A stretch of 64,000 nucleotides of DNA from Elysia crispata. Its lineage: Eukaryota > Mollusca > Gastropoda > Plakobranchidae. Below are positions 55,915 through 63,324 of this stretch, piece by piece. The DNA lies in NCBI GenBank assembly GCA_033675545.1, contig JAWDGP010003818.1, positions 29,341-93,340 of the forward strand, in the 5' to 3' direction. Every line of letters begins with the position of its first letter. Position 1 is the first letter of the stretch. Position numbers and translations under genes: made by a program. The notes below the pieces were generated by a model, which was given only the letters and a program-made list of their open reading frames with translations, was not told the DNA's origin and made no database searches.

Positions 55915-56622
55915 TCAAGTTCTAAACTTCACTCCACTTAATAATATTTTATTGTTTATATTTATAGTGTTTAAATTTATATCATACTCAGTTCTTATTT
56001 TAAGTTCTTCAGGAAACGATTTAATATTAAAATTTTTTTCATTTTTGGTAATTATTATTTGAAAGTTAGTGTATTGTGGAATTTCGGAGATATTTAATGA
56101 ATCTTCAACTTTTATAAACAGTCCTTTTAGCAATTCAAGCTCATTATCAAAACTATCTAATAACACACCTTCAATAATAAACTCTGATTCGTTGGGTGGA
56201 TTTTTTAGTAATTCAAGATCTTCAGGAAATTTAGTTTTAAAATTTAATATGGTTAAATCATTAGAACTAATATAATAACTTTTTTTCATTTTCTTTAAAA
56301 TTGTTGTATTTTCATATTTCGGTAATTCTGGAACTAAATTCCCAAACATAGAACCACTATTTATGATTCTGTTTACAACATTTGAATCTCCTTTACATGT
56401 AACAGTATTGTTTTTTAATTTTATATCAATTTCATAATCAACTCCCTTATTATCATTATTTTCAACATTAGTAATACCATGTCTAATATACATTCCGTTG
56501 TTAGTTAACTTAAAACAATACAGTTCATTCCTTTTTCCAATAGAATTAAAACCTTGAACATTTTCAAGATCGTCTAGATTTGAGTTGTGACTGTGAAAAG
56601 GCAATATTTCATCTCGTTCCAT
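55915..56622 (-). CDS. unrecognised beta-rich protein next to the capsid gene
   Basis: A 235-residue product (MERDEILPFHSHNSNLDD...) that I do not recognise. It is polar, rich in Asn, Lys and Ile, without membrane segments, and looks mostly beta-stranded (YCFKLTNNGMYIRHGI, NFQIIITKNEKNF, ILLSGVKFRT). It lies 16 bp from the capsid start and 9 bp from the end of the integrase, all on one strand. A minor capsid or cement role would fit position and composition but has no motif support. No counterpart is evident in the GC-rich element. Confidence 0.55.
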   Translation of the reverse strand: MERDEILPFHSHNSNLDDLENVQGFNSIGKRNELYCFKLTNNGMYIRHGITNVENNDNKGVDYEIDIKLKNNTVTCKGDSNVVNRIINSGSMFGNLVPELPKYENTTILKKMKKSYYISSNDLTILNFKTKFPEDLELLKNPPNESEFIIEGVLLDSFDNELELLKGLFIKVEDSLNISEIPQYTNFQIIITKNEKNFNIKSFPEELKIRTEYDINLNTININNKILLSGVKFRT

Positions 56623-56631
56623 TTTATTTCT

Positions 56632-57459
56632 TTAAAATTTAGTTTTTTGTAATTCATTCTCATAAAAACTACCGATGATCTCTTCTCCTTTTAAATCCTT
56701 GATTTTATAAGTTTTTGGATTAGTATTTAAAACTTTATCTACAACGAAAATTTCAGATGTCCAATTTCTTTCATATCCTTTTTTAAATTTATGTTTGTAT
56801 TTGGGTATTCGAACTCTGTCTCCTACTTTAAACTTTGGTTTTTTATTACTTGATTTATCTTGAAAAACTCTTTCATAAATATCAGATTCATTTTCTTTTT
56901 TACTTCCTTCTATAGGAGTCATCTTTATTGTGTTATGAAAAGTGTTATTGTATTCGTTGACTATTCGTTCTAATACATCATAATATTTCGTTGTGCTATG
57001 AGCCGTGAAGTATTTAGCTATCTTTTCTTTTAGAGTTCTGTTTACTCTCTCGGCAATACTTGATTTCTCTTCATTCTCTGTATGATACAATTCAATATTT
57101 TCTTCTTTTAATAATTTAGACATTATTCTGTTCACAAATTCTGTTCCTTTATCACTCCATATCTTACCAGGTTTCCTTCCCTCTTTAAATATTTCTCTGA
57201 AAGCATTTGCAACTTCTAAACCAGTTTTAGTCTTTAACATTTTAACCCATAAGAATTTACTGAAAACATCGATGACAACTAAAAGATATTTATAATGTTT
57301 ATTTTGTTTTGAGAATTTAGAATAGTCAACAAGATCTGTAGTCCAAATATCATCAATCCCATAAGCAATAACTTTTCTTTTCTCAAACTTTTTAATTACA
57401 GGTTTATGCAATTCATCTGCTAAATCTGTTGTTAGTATTAATTTCTTTATTTTTGACAT
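56632..57459 (-). CDS. retroviral-type integrase (DDE, rve-like)
   Basis: A 275-residue enzyme with the integrase core: D42 in IWTTDLVDYS, D103 in IWSDKGTEFVN and E137 in SSIAERVNRTLKEK. Around these are the usual LLVVIDVFSKFLWV strand and an EYNNTFHNTIKMTPIE helix. The C-terminal 70 residues (PKFKVGDRVRIPKYKHKF, WTSEIFVVDKVLNTNPKTYK) form an SH3/chromo-type tail that may read chromatin or DNA. It is shorter at the N-terminus than the enzyme of the GC-rich element. It would insert the element into host DNA at the AGTAGTATA ends. Open and apparently whole. Confidence 0.93.
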   Translation of the reverse strand: MSKIKKLILTTDLADELHKPVIKKFEKRKVIAYGIDDIWTTDLVDYSKFSKQNKHYKYLLVVIDVFSKFLWVKMLKTKTGLEVANAFREIFKEGRKPGKIWSDKGTEFVNRIMSKLLKEENIELYHTENEEKSSIAERVNRTLKEKIAKYFTAHSTTKYYDVLERIVNEYNNTFHNTIKMTPIEGSKKENESDIYERVFQDKSSNKKPKFKVGDRVRIPKYKHKFKKGYERNWTSEIFVVDKVLNTNPKTYKIKDLKGEEIIGSFYENELQKTKF

Positions 57460-57479
57460 TTTAAATAGTGTTAAAATAT

Positions 57480-57989
57480 CTATATTCCAAGAACTTTCTT
57501 ACTTCCTATAATATTTTTGGCTGCACGCCTCATAATCCATTCATTAATCGAACTAGTTTTTTTATTACTCTTTATATCATCTAACATTTTCTTGTCACAT
57601 ATTTTATTTCTTTCTTTTGTTTTAGGATATTTCTCATAACAAATATCGTGATTCATAGCAATTTCATCTAGTTTATTTACAGGCTTTGAATGAAGTAAAG
57701 GATTTTTATTTTCGTCTAATCTTTTATTAAGTTTTGTTCCTGGGCCTAAAAATTGGTAGCGTTTAGTTAGAGAAACTGGAGGATGTAATTCAAAAGGAAG
57801 ATCCGTCCATCCTTTACCTTCTTTAGCGGAAATAAATCTTGATTTAGTAGTTCCACATAAAGCACATTTACCTTGTAACATCAATCTGTTGTTTCTAGAT
57901 TTACTTTGTTCTATTTCAAGTGTATCAGTTTTAGTTTTACATTTCAAACAATATATTGGCGAAGCCAAAGCAATTGCAATTTTACCCAT
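57480..57989 (-). CDS. zinc-ribbon / phospholipase A2-like virion protein
   Basis: A 169-residue protein of two parts. Residues 14-45 form a zinc ribbon (Cys14, Cys17, Cys42, Cys45 in YCLKCKTKTDT and GKCALCGTTKSRF). Residues 79-130 form a parvovirus-type phospholipase A2 core: YQFLGPGTKLNK is the calcium loop, then PVNKLDEIAMNHDICYEK supplies the His114-Asp115 pair and Tyr118, and CDKKMLDDI follows. The same ribbon-plus-PLA2 layout is known in adintovirus-like elements, and in parvoviruses the PLA2 domain opens endosomal membranes during entry. The start lies 6 bp from the divergent start of the protease, so the promoter of each must reach into the other gene. Confidence 0.85.
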   Translation of the reverse strand: MGKIAIALASPIYCLKCKTKTDTLEIEQSKSRNNRLMLQGKCALCGTTKSRFISAKEGKGWTDLPFELHPPVSLTKRYQFLGPGTKLNKRLDENKNPLLHSKPVNKLDEIAMNHDICYEKYPKTKERNKICDKKMLDDIKSNKKTSSINEWIMRRAAKNIIGSKKVLGI

Positions 57990-57995
57990 TTTTAA
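57990..57995. promoter_or_regulatory. 6-bp divergent start region (PLA2-like / protease genes)
   Basis: Only TTTTAA separates the ATG of the minus-strand PLA2-like gene (57987-57989) from the ATG of the plus-strand protease gene (57996-57998). Any promoter elements and both 5' leaders must lie in coding sequence or be nearly absent. Confidence 0.6.
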
Positions 57996-58403
57996 ATGGA
58001 CAAATTTCTAAATGTTGAAGGAATAATTATAGAAAACAAAGCTTTATCAAATCACGAGTTAATTGGGTATATCAAACAACTAAAAATCAAACACTTCAGA
58101 GGTGTTTTCATGAGAGATAATCTTCCAAAAAAGAAAAGAACTAAAGAATGTGGAATTGTTAACTTAGCTGACTCTTTATCCGATGGAACTCATTGGGTTT
58201 GTTATTTTAATAATTATTATTTTGATTCATATGGTTTACCACCACCATTAGAAATTGTTCAATACTTAGGAGATAATTTAGAGTATAATATTTACCAGAT
58301 ACAAAAATCCGGCCAGATTTGTGGGCATTTATGTTTATACTTTTTAAATCGTATTACTAAAGGTATGGTTTTTAATGATATTATTTTTTCTTTATTAAAA
58401 TAA
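57996..58403 (+). CDS. adenovirus-type maturation cysteine protease (adenain-like, C5)
   Basis: A 135-residue protease with the adenain catalytic layout: His66 in GTHWVCYF, Asp77 in YYFDSYG, and a Gln (103 or 107) just before Cys109 in QKSGQICGHLCLYFL. The spacing and the SYG-x-PPP stretch after the Asp are typical of the family. It is shorter than adenovirus protease (about 200 residues), as in other Polintons. It would trim capsid and core proteins during maturation; GG-containing sites in the small basic proteins of this element are candidate substrates. It leads a two-gene plus-strand unit, with the next ATG 4 bp after its stop. Confidence 0.9.
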   Translation: MDKFLNVEGIIIENKALSNHELIGYIKQLKIKHFRGVFMRDNLPKKKRTKECGIVNLADSLSDGTHWVCYFNNYYFDSYGLPPPLEIVQYLGDNLEYNIYQIQKSGQICGHLCLYFLNRITKGMVFNDIIFSLLK

Positions 58404-58407
58404 TAAA

Positions 58408-58953
58408 ATGGAAAAACTCTTACAAATCATTCTCAATGAATATATTCCAAAAAATAAAATAAATAAATTTTGTAAATTAATTAGCGAATACGGATTCAAT
58501 AACTTAACTTATTGTCAAGAAGAAAAAGAATTAAAAATTGATTATTTTAAAATTCCTATAGACATACTGAAACAAAGATTACACAATAAAATTAGCGAAG
58601 TAGAAGAACCTAAAGTAGAAGAAGTAGATTCAAATGATCAAAATACTTTATTAAATAAATGTGATGAGTTTATTAGTAAAATTAATAATATGAATAAAAG
58701 AAATAAACATTACTATTACTATTTTGGATATTATTTACAAAGGTTTAAAAATATTTATATAATAGAAAATACTGTTGCAGATTTTAATAAGTTTATAGAA
58801 GTAAGATATAATATGAAAAAAAGTAAACTTTATAGTTACATACAATTTTATAAATTATGTCAAGAATATGAAATATTATTAACCTGTAATTTAACATTTA
58901 CAGAAATTATAAATAATGGTACTAATATAATATTTTTATTAAATTCCAGTTAA
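58408..58953 (+). CDS. unrecognised lysine/tyrosine-rich protein
   Basis: A 181-residue product (MEKLLQIILNEYIPKNKINK...). I do not recognise it. It looks helical and basic, with an acidic middle (EVEEPKVEEVDSNDQN), a Tyr run (HYYYYFGYYLQRF) and a second helical half (FIEVRYNMKKSKLYSYIQFY). No membrane segment or cysteine motif is seen. It follows the protease with a 4-bp gap and overlaps the end of the converging small basic gene by 4 bp. The acidic-then-Tyr-rich build could suit a scaffold or regulator, but this is a guess. Confidence 0.6.
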   Translation: MEKLLQIILNEYIPKNKINKFCKLISEYGFNNLTYCQEEKELKIDYFKIPIDILKQRLHNKISEVEEPKVEEVDSNDQNTLLNKCDEFISKINNMNKRNKHYYYYFGYYLQRFKNIYIIENTVADFNKFIEVRYNMKKSKLYSYIQFYKLCQEYEILLTCNLTFTEIINNGTNIIFLLNSS

Positions 58954-59228
58954 CTGGAATTTTTTACATAATCCTGAATCTTTAAATATTTATGTAGAAT
59001 ATCTTTACTTTCTTCTGTTAGTCCTCTTCCTTTTCTTGGAAGAATTACTTTCGGAGGAATAATCTTATCTATAACTTTTTGCGATCCTCTATTTCCTACC
59101 TCTGTTAATGTTTTTGTTGCAACATTTTTAGCCACATCTTTCATTACATTAGATGTAACAGCACTGATAATGGAATCAAATATACCACCACCTTTTTTTA
59201 CTTTCTTCTTTTTTTGATAATAATACAT
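58950..59228 (-). CDS. small basic pX-like protein
   Basis: A 92-residue product starting with a basic patch and a glycine triplet (KKKKVKKGGGIFDSIISAV), followed by an amphipathic Val/Thr/Ala helix and a Lys/Arg/Pro-rich stretch (PPKVILPRKGRGL). The KKGG|G and GRG|L neighbourhoods resemble adenain-type cleavage sites. Size, charge and the Gly-Gly start recall adenovirus core protein pX and pVI-like peptides of related elements, which bind DNA or disrupt membranes. Assignment is by resemblance only. It is the last gene of the seven-gene minus-strand block that starts with the gene at 63324. Confidence 0.55.
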   Translation of the reverse strand: MYYYQKKKKVKKGGGIFDSIISAVTSNVMKDVAKNVATKTLTEVGNRGSQKVIDKIIPPKVILPRKGRGLTEESKDILHKYLKIQDYVKNSS

Positions 59229-59239
59229 TTTTAAAGAAA

Positions 59240-60076
59240 TTAAATTTGGCTTAATAAACTTAATTGATTTTTATCGATAACTTTCTTTTTAAATAAACTT
59301 TTTAAAACCGCTTTTAATTCTTGATCCACACCAGTATTTCCTGCTTTTTTACTTGCAATCAATAAGTCCATTCTTTTTAATAAGTCATTAGGATCACATG
59401 GAATAGTAACTACTGAAATCCCGGGGGTCTTGAGAATTCCCGAACCAATAAAATTATCTTTAATCAATTTCCATTTACCACTTCGTGTTCCCCTTAAACG
59501 ACCATCTTTTCTATAAATAACTTTAGTTTGATTTAGGATTTTATTATAATTCTCTACATCATTTTCAGTATAATTTCCTTGATCTATATTCTTTTTTATT
59601 TTGGTAATATCTTTCTCCATTATTAAATTCCATAAACCAGGAGTTCCTTCATATGTTACATCATCAACCATAATATCGTTATTATCTATTTTAACTTCTG
59701 TTTCTCCCATATATAATTTAGTTCCTTCTTTACGTATTCCGTACGTTCTATCAACATCAGTACTTCCAATATATTTTTGAACAAGAGGGCCAAGAGTTGT
59801 AATCGAAGAAGGCTTTTCAGGTCCTTCAGTAATTGCTTTTGGATTGTTTGTATTATTTAACATATTTTCAAACAATTGTTTCTGTTCCTTTAGTATTTTA
59901 TTTTCTTCTTCTTGTTTATCTGTTATAGGTTTAAACATTTTCTCTCTTTCTCTTACTAAGAATTCTTCACCTAAACGCTTTGAAATAAATCGGTCTTTTA
60001 ACTCATCTTTCAATCTTAAATGTTCTTGAACTAATTCATCTCTTCTTTTATAATCATCTATCTTTTTGAACGTCAT
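59240..60076 (-). CDS. coiled-coil protein with GTPGLW motif (recurrent in metazoan elements)
   Basis: A 278-residue product. Residues 8-75 are a long charged coiled coil (YKRRDELVQEHLRLKDELKD). Residues 95-155 form a compact domain with GPLVQKYIGS, a TYGIRKEGTKLYMGETEV strand pair and the hallmark YEGTPGLWNLI (142-152). The last 80 residues include GSGILKTPGISVVTIP and a helical end with RMDLLIASKKAGNTGV. I know this GTPGLW-type protein as a widespread uncharacterised family in insects, cnidarians and other invertebrates, often next to Polinton genes. The function is unknown. It may be the counterpart of the coiled-coil gene at 206-1758, but the similarity I see is too weak to claim. Confidence 0.65.
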   Translation of the reverse strand: MTFKKIDDYKRRDELVQEHLRLKDELKDRFISKRLGEEFLVREREKMFKPITDKQEEENKILKEQKQLFENMLNNTNNPKAITEGPEKPSSITTLGPLVQKYIGSTDVDRTYGIRKEGTKLYMGETEVKIDNNDIMVDDVTYEGTPGLWNLIMEKDITKIKKNIDQGNYTENDVENYNKILNQTKVIYRKDGRLRGTRSGKWKLIKDNFIGSGILKTPGISVVTIPCDPNDLLKRMDLLIASKKAGNTGVDQELKAVLKSLFKKKVIDKNQLSLLSQI

Positions 60077-60080
60077 TTTA

Positions 60081-60674
60081 TTATCTAATTTTTCTTACAA
60101 AGTTGATAACTGATTCTTTCATTTCTTTATTATCTTTTACAATCATTCTTTTACTTTTAATACTCTCCTTCATCTCTCTAAAATGTTTTTCTTCTTTTAA
60201 AATTAAATCAAACTCTTCGTTGGAGATAAAACCATCATTCAATGCTTTAGATAAAATACTATTTATAGTATTCAGTTTATTTTCACATAGGTTATAAATA
60301 TCTCTATGCTTATCTTGTTTATGTTTAAATTTCTTATTTAATTTAGTAACAATAACAGAAGCAACACCACATCCAGCAGAAACACCACCTAAAACAACAG
60401 AAACAGGAACTAAAGCAACAGTGCTTAATAAAGAAACGCTTGAAACTCCAGATATACAACTAACAGTATTTAATGCATAATTAGAATAATCTAAAGAACT
60501 ATTTAAATTAGAATATCTTTTTCTTAAACTCTTTCTTATATCTGAAGTTCTTTCTAATTCTTGTTTAACATCTTTAATATGTTTTAATCTAAAATCACTT
60601 ACTTCTTTATTTTCAATAGGAGCAGATGGAATTATTCTAGGATAAACGTGTTCAGTATATTTTTCTTCACTCAT
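60081..60674 (-). CDS. membrane/coiled-coil element protein
   Basis: A 197-residue product with HVYPRIIP near the start and a charged helix FRLKHIKDVKQELERTSD. A long hydrophobic region lies at about 70-112 (VSLLSTVALVPVSVVLGGVS then AGCGVASVIV), probably a membrane hairpin. A C-terminal helical part has LNTINSILSKALNDGFISNEEF. The same order of motifs is seen in the GC-rich element at 27276-27926. Conservation across two elements so different in base composition argues for an essential role. A membrane-penetration or capsid-lining role is inference. It lies 4 bp from the next gene. Confidence 0.65.
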   Translation of the reverse strand: MSEEKYTEHVYPRIIPSAPIENKEVSDFRLKHIKDVKQELERTSDIRKSLRKRYSNLNSSLDYSNYALNTVSCISGVSSVSLLSTVALVPVSVVLGGVSAGCGVASVIVTKLNKKFKHKQDKHRDIYNLCENKLNTINSILSKALNDGFISNEEFDLILKEEKHFREMKESIKSKRMIVKDNKEMKESVINFVRKIR

Positions 60675-60685
60675 TTTTATAGGAA

Positions 60686-61258
60686 TTAAAATAGAATATT
60701 TAAGAGAGGAATGTCTTTTGTTATTTCACCAATTATTCCGCTACCTTCAATAATACCGTTATCATTTTTTAAATATAACCCATCACCGTAATTTTCTAAT
60801 TCAGTTGTTCTCATTGGTTTTAAATATAATCCTTCTCCTCTGTCATCTTTTATCTTACAAACACATCCACCTCTTTTTAAATACAATCCTTTTCCTAAAA
60901 CTTTATTTACTAAATTGGTTGCAACTCCAGCTAGACTTCCTAATGCTAGGTGTTTTCCAACTTGAGGAAGAACCTTTGCAGCAAATGGTAATGCAGCTCT
61001 AGCTAGTAAACCTATAAAACCACCAGTAACATGATCTTTATTATGATTCAATTGTTGTTTAGATAATTTTATATTCACTCCTTTACCTTCTTCGAATGCT
61101 CTGTTTATTTTATTTATTTGTGTTGTCGTTAAAGCTAAAATATCATCACCAATATCTTCTACTCTGATTGTAACAGCTTCATTATTTTTTATAGCGCGCT
61201 TTATTTTTTCTTTTTGATTATCAGAAATCTTTAAACCATGGGGGGTATACGAAGTCAT
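60686..61258 (-). CDS. pX/pVI-like protein with three GLYLK repeats
   Basis: A 190-residue product. The N-terminal 75 residues are charged (KEKIKRAIKNNEAVTIRVED, KGVNIKLSKQQL). After VTGG (77-80) comes an amphipathic Ala/Leu helix (FIGLLARAALPFAAKVLPQV), then three GLYLK motifs (124-128, 143-147, 160-164), the first followed by RGGCVC. The tail is hydrophobic (DIPLLNILF). VTGG|F and KRGG|C fit adenain-type cleavage. Proteins with this build recur in Polinton-like elements, and the amphipathic segment resembles the membrane-lytic part of adenovirus pVI. The repeats may bind capsid units. Assignment is by resemblance. Confidence 0.6.
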   Translation of the reverse strand: MTSYTPHGLKISDNQKEKIKRAIKNNEAVTIRVEDIGDDILALTTTQINKINRAFEEGKGVNIKLSKQQLNHNKDHVTGGFIGLLARAALPFAAKVLPQVGKHLALGSLAGVATNLVNKVLGKGLYLKRGGCVCKIKDDRGEGLYLKPMRTTELENYGDGLYLKNDNGIIEGSGIIGEITKDIPLLNILF

Positions 61259-61281
61259 TTTTTAAAGTTACTTTTTAATGT

Positions 61282-61845
61282 TTAGTTTTTAATATGAAAT
61301 TTTAAAAAAAATTCATTTAAATTTACTTTTCGACCGTTATCATAAAAAAATTTTACTTCAATAAAAGAACCAAATTTTTCTGTTATGGGATAATAAATTA
61401 AAGCTGGGGGTTTTTGTCTTATTTTTCCACCGTTGTGATAAAAAGAATAAATATATTTTTTCTCTTCACCATTTACATATGAATTTTTAACTTGATTAAC
61501 TTCTACATGAATTAATCCACTATTTACACGTACATTTGTTTTAAATTCAACTAAAGTCATTTTACAACCTCCACAGTCTTTTATTGATAAAATAACTTTT
61601 CTTTGTATATTATCAAAAGTTATAATTTGAGAAATTTTTTCAGATTTACAACAGCTTTTGATGCTATCAGCTAATGAATTTTTAATATCTTCTATTTTAT
61701 TATTTTCTTGTTTAGACTTTTCTAATAATACATCAATTTTATTTTTTATTCCATCAATTTCTTTTTCTAGTTTTCCTATTTGCAAACCTGATTGCGCTAA
61801 TCCATCAATTTTATTTTCTATTGAACCTAATTTATGTGCAGACAT
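61282..61845 (-). CDS. penton/fibre-like paralogue 3
   Basis: A 187-residue product, MSAHKLGSIENKIDGLAQSG at the start. An N-terminal coiled coil (EKEIDGIKNKIDVLLEKSKQ) suited to trimer formation is followed by a beta-rich domain. That domain has DCGGCKMTLVEFKTN, NSYVNGEEKKYIYSFY, RQKPPALIYYPI and the closing strand EFFLKFHIKN. The last four blocks line up with SYVEGSKKPVIYSFYP, IQKPHNPIYLPI and VVIRFHIREK in the penton-like gene at 62557. The first seven residues MSAHKLG are shared with the next gene, so a common tail may dock both to one partner, as the fibre tail docks to the penton base in adenovirus. That comparison is inference. Confidence 0.65.
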   Translation of the reverse strand: MSAHKLGSIENKIDGLAQSGLQIGKLEKEIDGIKNKIDVLLEKSKQENNKIEDIKNSLADSIKSCCKSEKISQIITFDNIQRKVILSIKDCGGCKMTLVEFKTNVRVNSGLIHVEVNQVKNSYVNGEEKKYIYSFYHNGGKIRQKPPALIYYPITEKFGSFIEVKFFYDNGRKVNLNEFFLKFHIKN

Positions 61846-61848
61846 TTT

Positions 61849-62547
61849 TTAGTTTTTAATATGTAATCTAAGCTTTAAATTAAAAAGTCCAATTCTAGTT
61901 CTCTCATGGTCTGTTAAAATGAAGTCTATAAATTCTATCCGTTCTTTTATTGGAAAATATATTAATTTGTTTGGTTGCAGTTTTAATTTAGTAACACCTT
62001 CTTGTTCAATTAATCTATCAGTTATAGGAAAATTAATATCTTTTTTCCATGTAAAAAATCTTTCTGATTCTTCTCCATTAATAAAAGTATTTGTGATGAT
62101 ATTAAGATAAAAGTTTGCTTCTAATACTTTTTTATCGAAGCTTGCCTCAAACTCGACTAAAGCAATTTCACAATTTTTACAATCTAATGCTTTTTGGAAC
62201 TGTAAATCACTACGACCAACAAACTCAAGCATAAAACTTTTCTTTTCAAGTAATTCTTCTAAATCCTGCACACCTCTATTTACATGTCTTCTTACAGTCT
62301 TTTTAACTTCATCAAGTTTTTCATTAAAATCTTTAAAAGTTGTAATAATTTTTTGCTGCTTATCTTTACTTTCTTTAATTTGTTCTAATAGTTCTTGATC
62401 GTTACTGGTTATTAAATTTATTTTGTTTCTATTCAACTCTTCTATAATTTCTGTTTGTATGTCAAGTTTATTTAACACTCTTAGTATAGCATTGTTATAA
62501 TCATTAGATTGATTATTTTCTGTTAAACCTAATTTATGCGCTGACAT
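61849..62547 (-). CDS. penton/fibre-like paralogue 2
   Basis: A 232-residue product starting MSAHKLGLTENNQSNDYN. The coiled-coil part is longer than in paralogue 3 (about residues 25-110, with KESKDKQQKIITTFKDFNEK). The beta-rich domain shows DCKNCEIALVEFEASF, NTFINGEESERFFTW, PNKLIYFPIKERIEFIDFIL and the closing strand LKLRLHIKN. The CX2C pair before the first strand is shared with paralogue 3 and absent from the penton-like gene 62557, so 2 and 3 are sisters. Their genes lie 3 bp apart. A trimeric vertex or fibre protein is the likely role. Confidence 0.65.
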   Translation of the reverse strand: MSAHKLGLTENNQSNDYNNAILRVLNKLDIQTEIIEELNRNKINLITSNDQELLEQIKESKDKQQKIITTFKDFNEKLDEVKKTVRRHVNRGVQDLEELLEKKSFMLEFVGRSDLQFQKALDCKNCEIALVEFEASFDKKVLEANFYLNIITNTFINGEESERFFTWKKDINFPITDRLIEQEGVTKLKLQPNKLIYFPIKERIEFIDFILTDHERTRIGLFNLKLRLHIKN

Positions 62548-62556
62548 TTTATTATT

Positions 62557-63324
62557 TTATTTTTCTCTAATATGAAATCGAATAACTACTTCTTCTCCTC
62601 TTAAATCTAAAAGATCGTTGTTCTGATCTGTAATGCGAACGTTGAGAGTACTTATATTTTTTCTAACAATCGGAAGATATATCGGATTATGTGGTTTTTG
62701 TATAATTTTATATCCTGGATTTACTTTTGGATAGAAAGAATATATCACAGGTTTTTTAGATCCTTCAACATATGATCCGTTTATGATATCAATATGAATT
62801 AGTATTGAAGTAATAGACATAATATTTACAACATTTTCTGAAAAGTGTGTTCCTTCATCATAGATATCTCCTGTGAATCCGAGAACAGACTTTAAACTAT
62901 TTTGCAGAAATCTTACTCTATAATTTGGATTAACTTCTAATCTTGATTGAAATGTATTTGTATTTGCCGATAACTTAAAAGCATCCTCACCATTTAACTG
63001 TCTATAGATCTCTTTAACTAAATCTGAATAACCATAAGACCCCTTTGGAACTATAATTCTTTTTGCCTCTTGCGTTAAAACGTTAAAGTAATCTATGAAG
63101 TTATTATGATCTGAAATATTCGGAAAACTGTAATAAGTTTCTAAATCAACTAAAGCAATTTCATATTCTTTTTCATTTGACAATTCTATCGGTTCTTTAT
63201 AAATAGTATCAAAATCAGTTTTAGTAGAACGAACAATAATTTGTTGACTATCTTTAGGAGAAGTATTTTTAACTAACTGTTTTAATAATTCGTTTTGTTC
63301 TTTTAATAATAATTGTTCAGTCAT
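62557..63324 (-). CDS. penton-like minor capsid protein
   Basis: A 255-residue product. A short N-terminal helix (LLLKEQNELLKQLVKN) precedes a beta-rich body. Blocks are EYEIALVDLETYYSFPNI (53-70), IIVPKGSYGYSDLVKEI (90-106), RLEVNPNYRVRFLQNSL with SVLGFTGD (128-153), SYVEGSKKPVIYSFYP, IQKPHNPIYLPI and a closing LRGEEVVIRFHIREK. The second and third blocks match the penton-like protein of the GC-rich element (28595-29281). In adintovirus-like elements proteins with this RGEE-x-RFHIR ending are thought to be the vertex protein; this rests on memory and pattern. It overlaps the ATPase gene by 8 bp, so its expression is tied to it. Confidence 0.7.
   Translation of the reverse strand: MTEQLLLKEQNELLKQLVKNTSPKDSQQIIVRSTKTDFDTIYKEPIELSNEKEYEIALVDLETYYSFPNISDHNNFIDYFNVLTQEAKRIIVPKGSYGYSDLVKEIYRQLNGEDAFKLSANTNTFQSRLEVNPNYRVRFLQNSLKSVLGFTGDIYDEGTHFSENVVNIMSITSILIHIDIINGSYVEGSKKPVIYSFYPKVNPGYKIIQKPHNPIYLPIVRKNISTLNVRITDQNNDLLDLRGEEVVIRFHIREK

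Noticed and set aside
59240-60076. Homology of the GTPGLW protein with the coiled-coil gene at 206-1758
   Set aside because: Both have a coil and a small beta domain (GRDGKTLYWTPEEG versus IRKEGTKLYMGETE), but the order of parts differs and the similarity is too weak to claim by eye.
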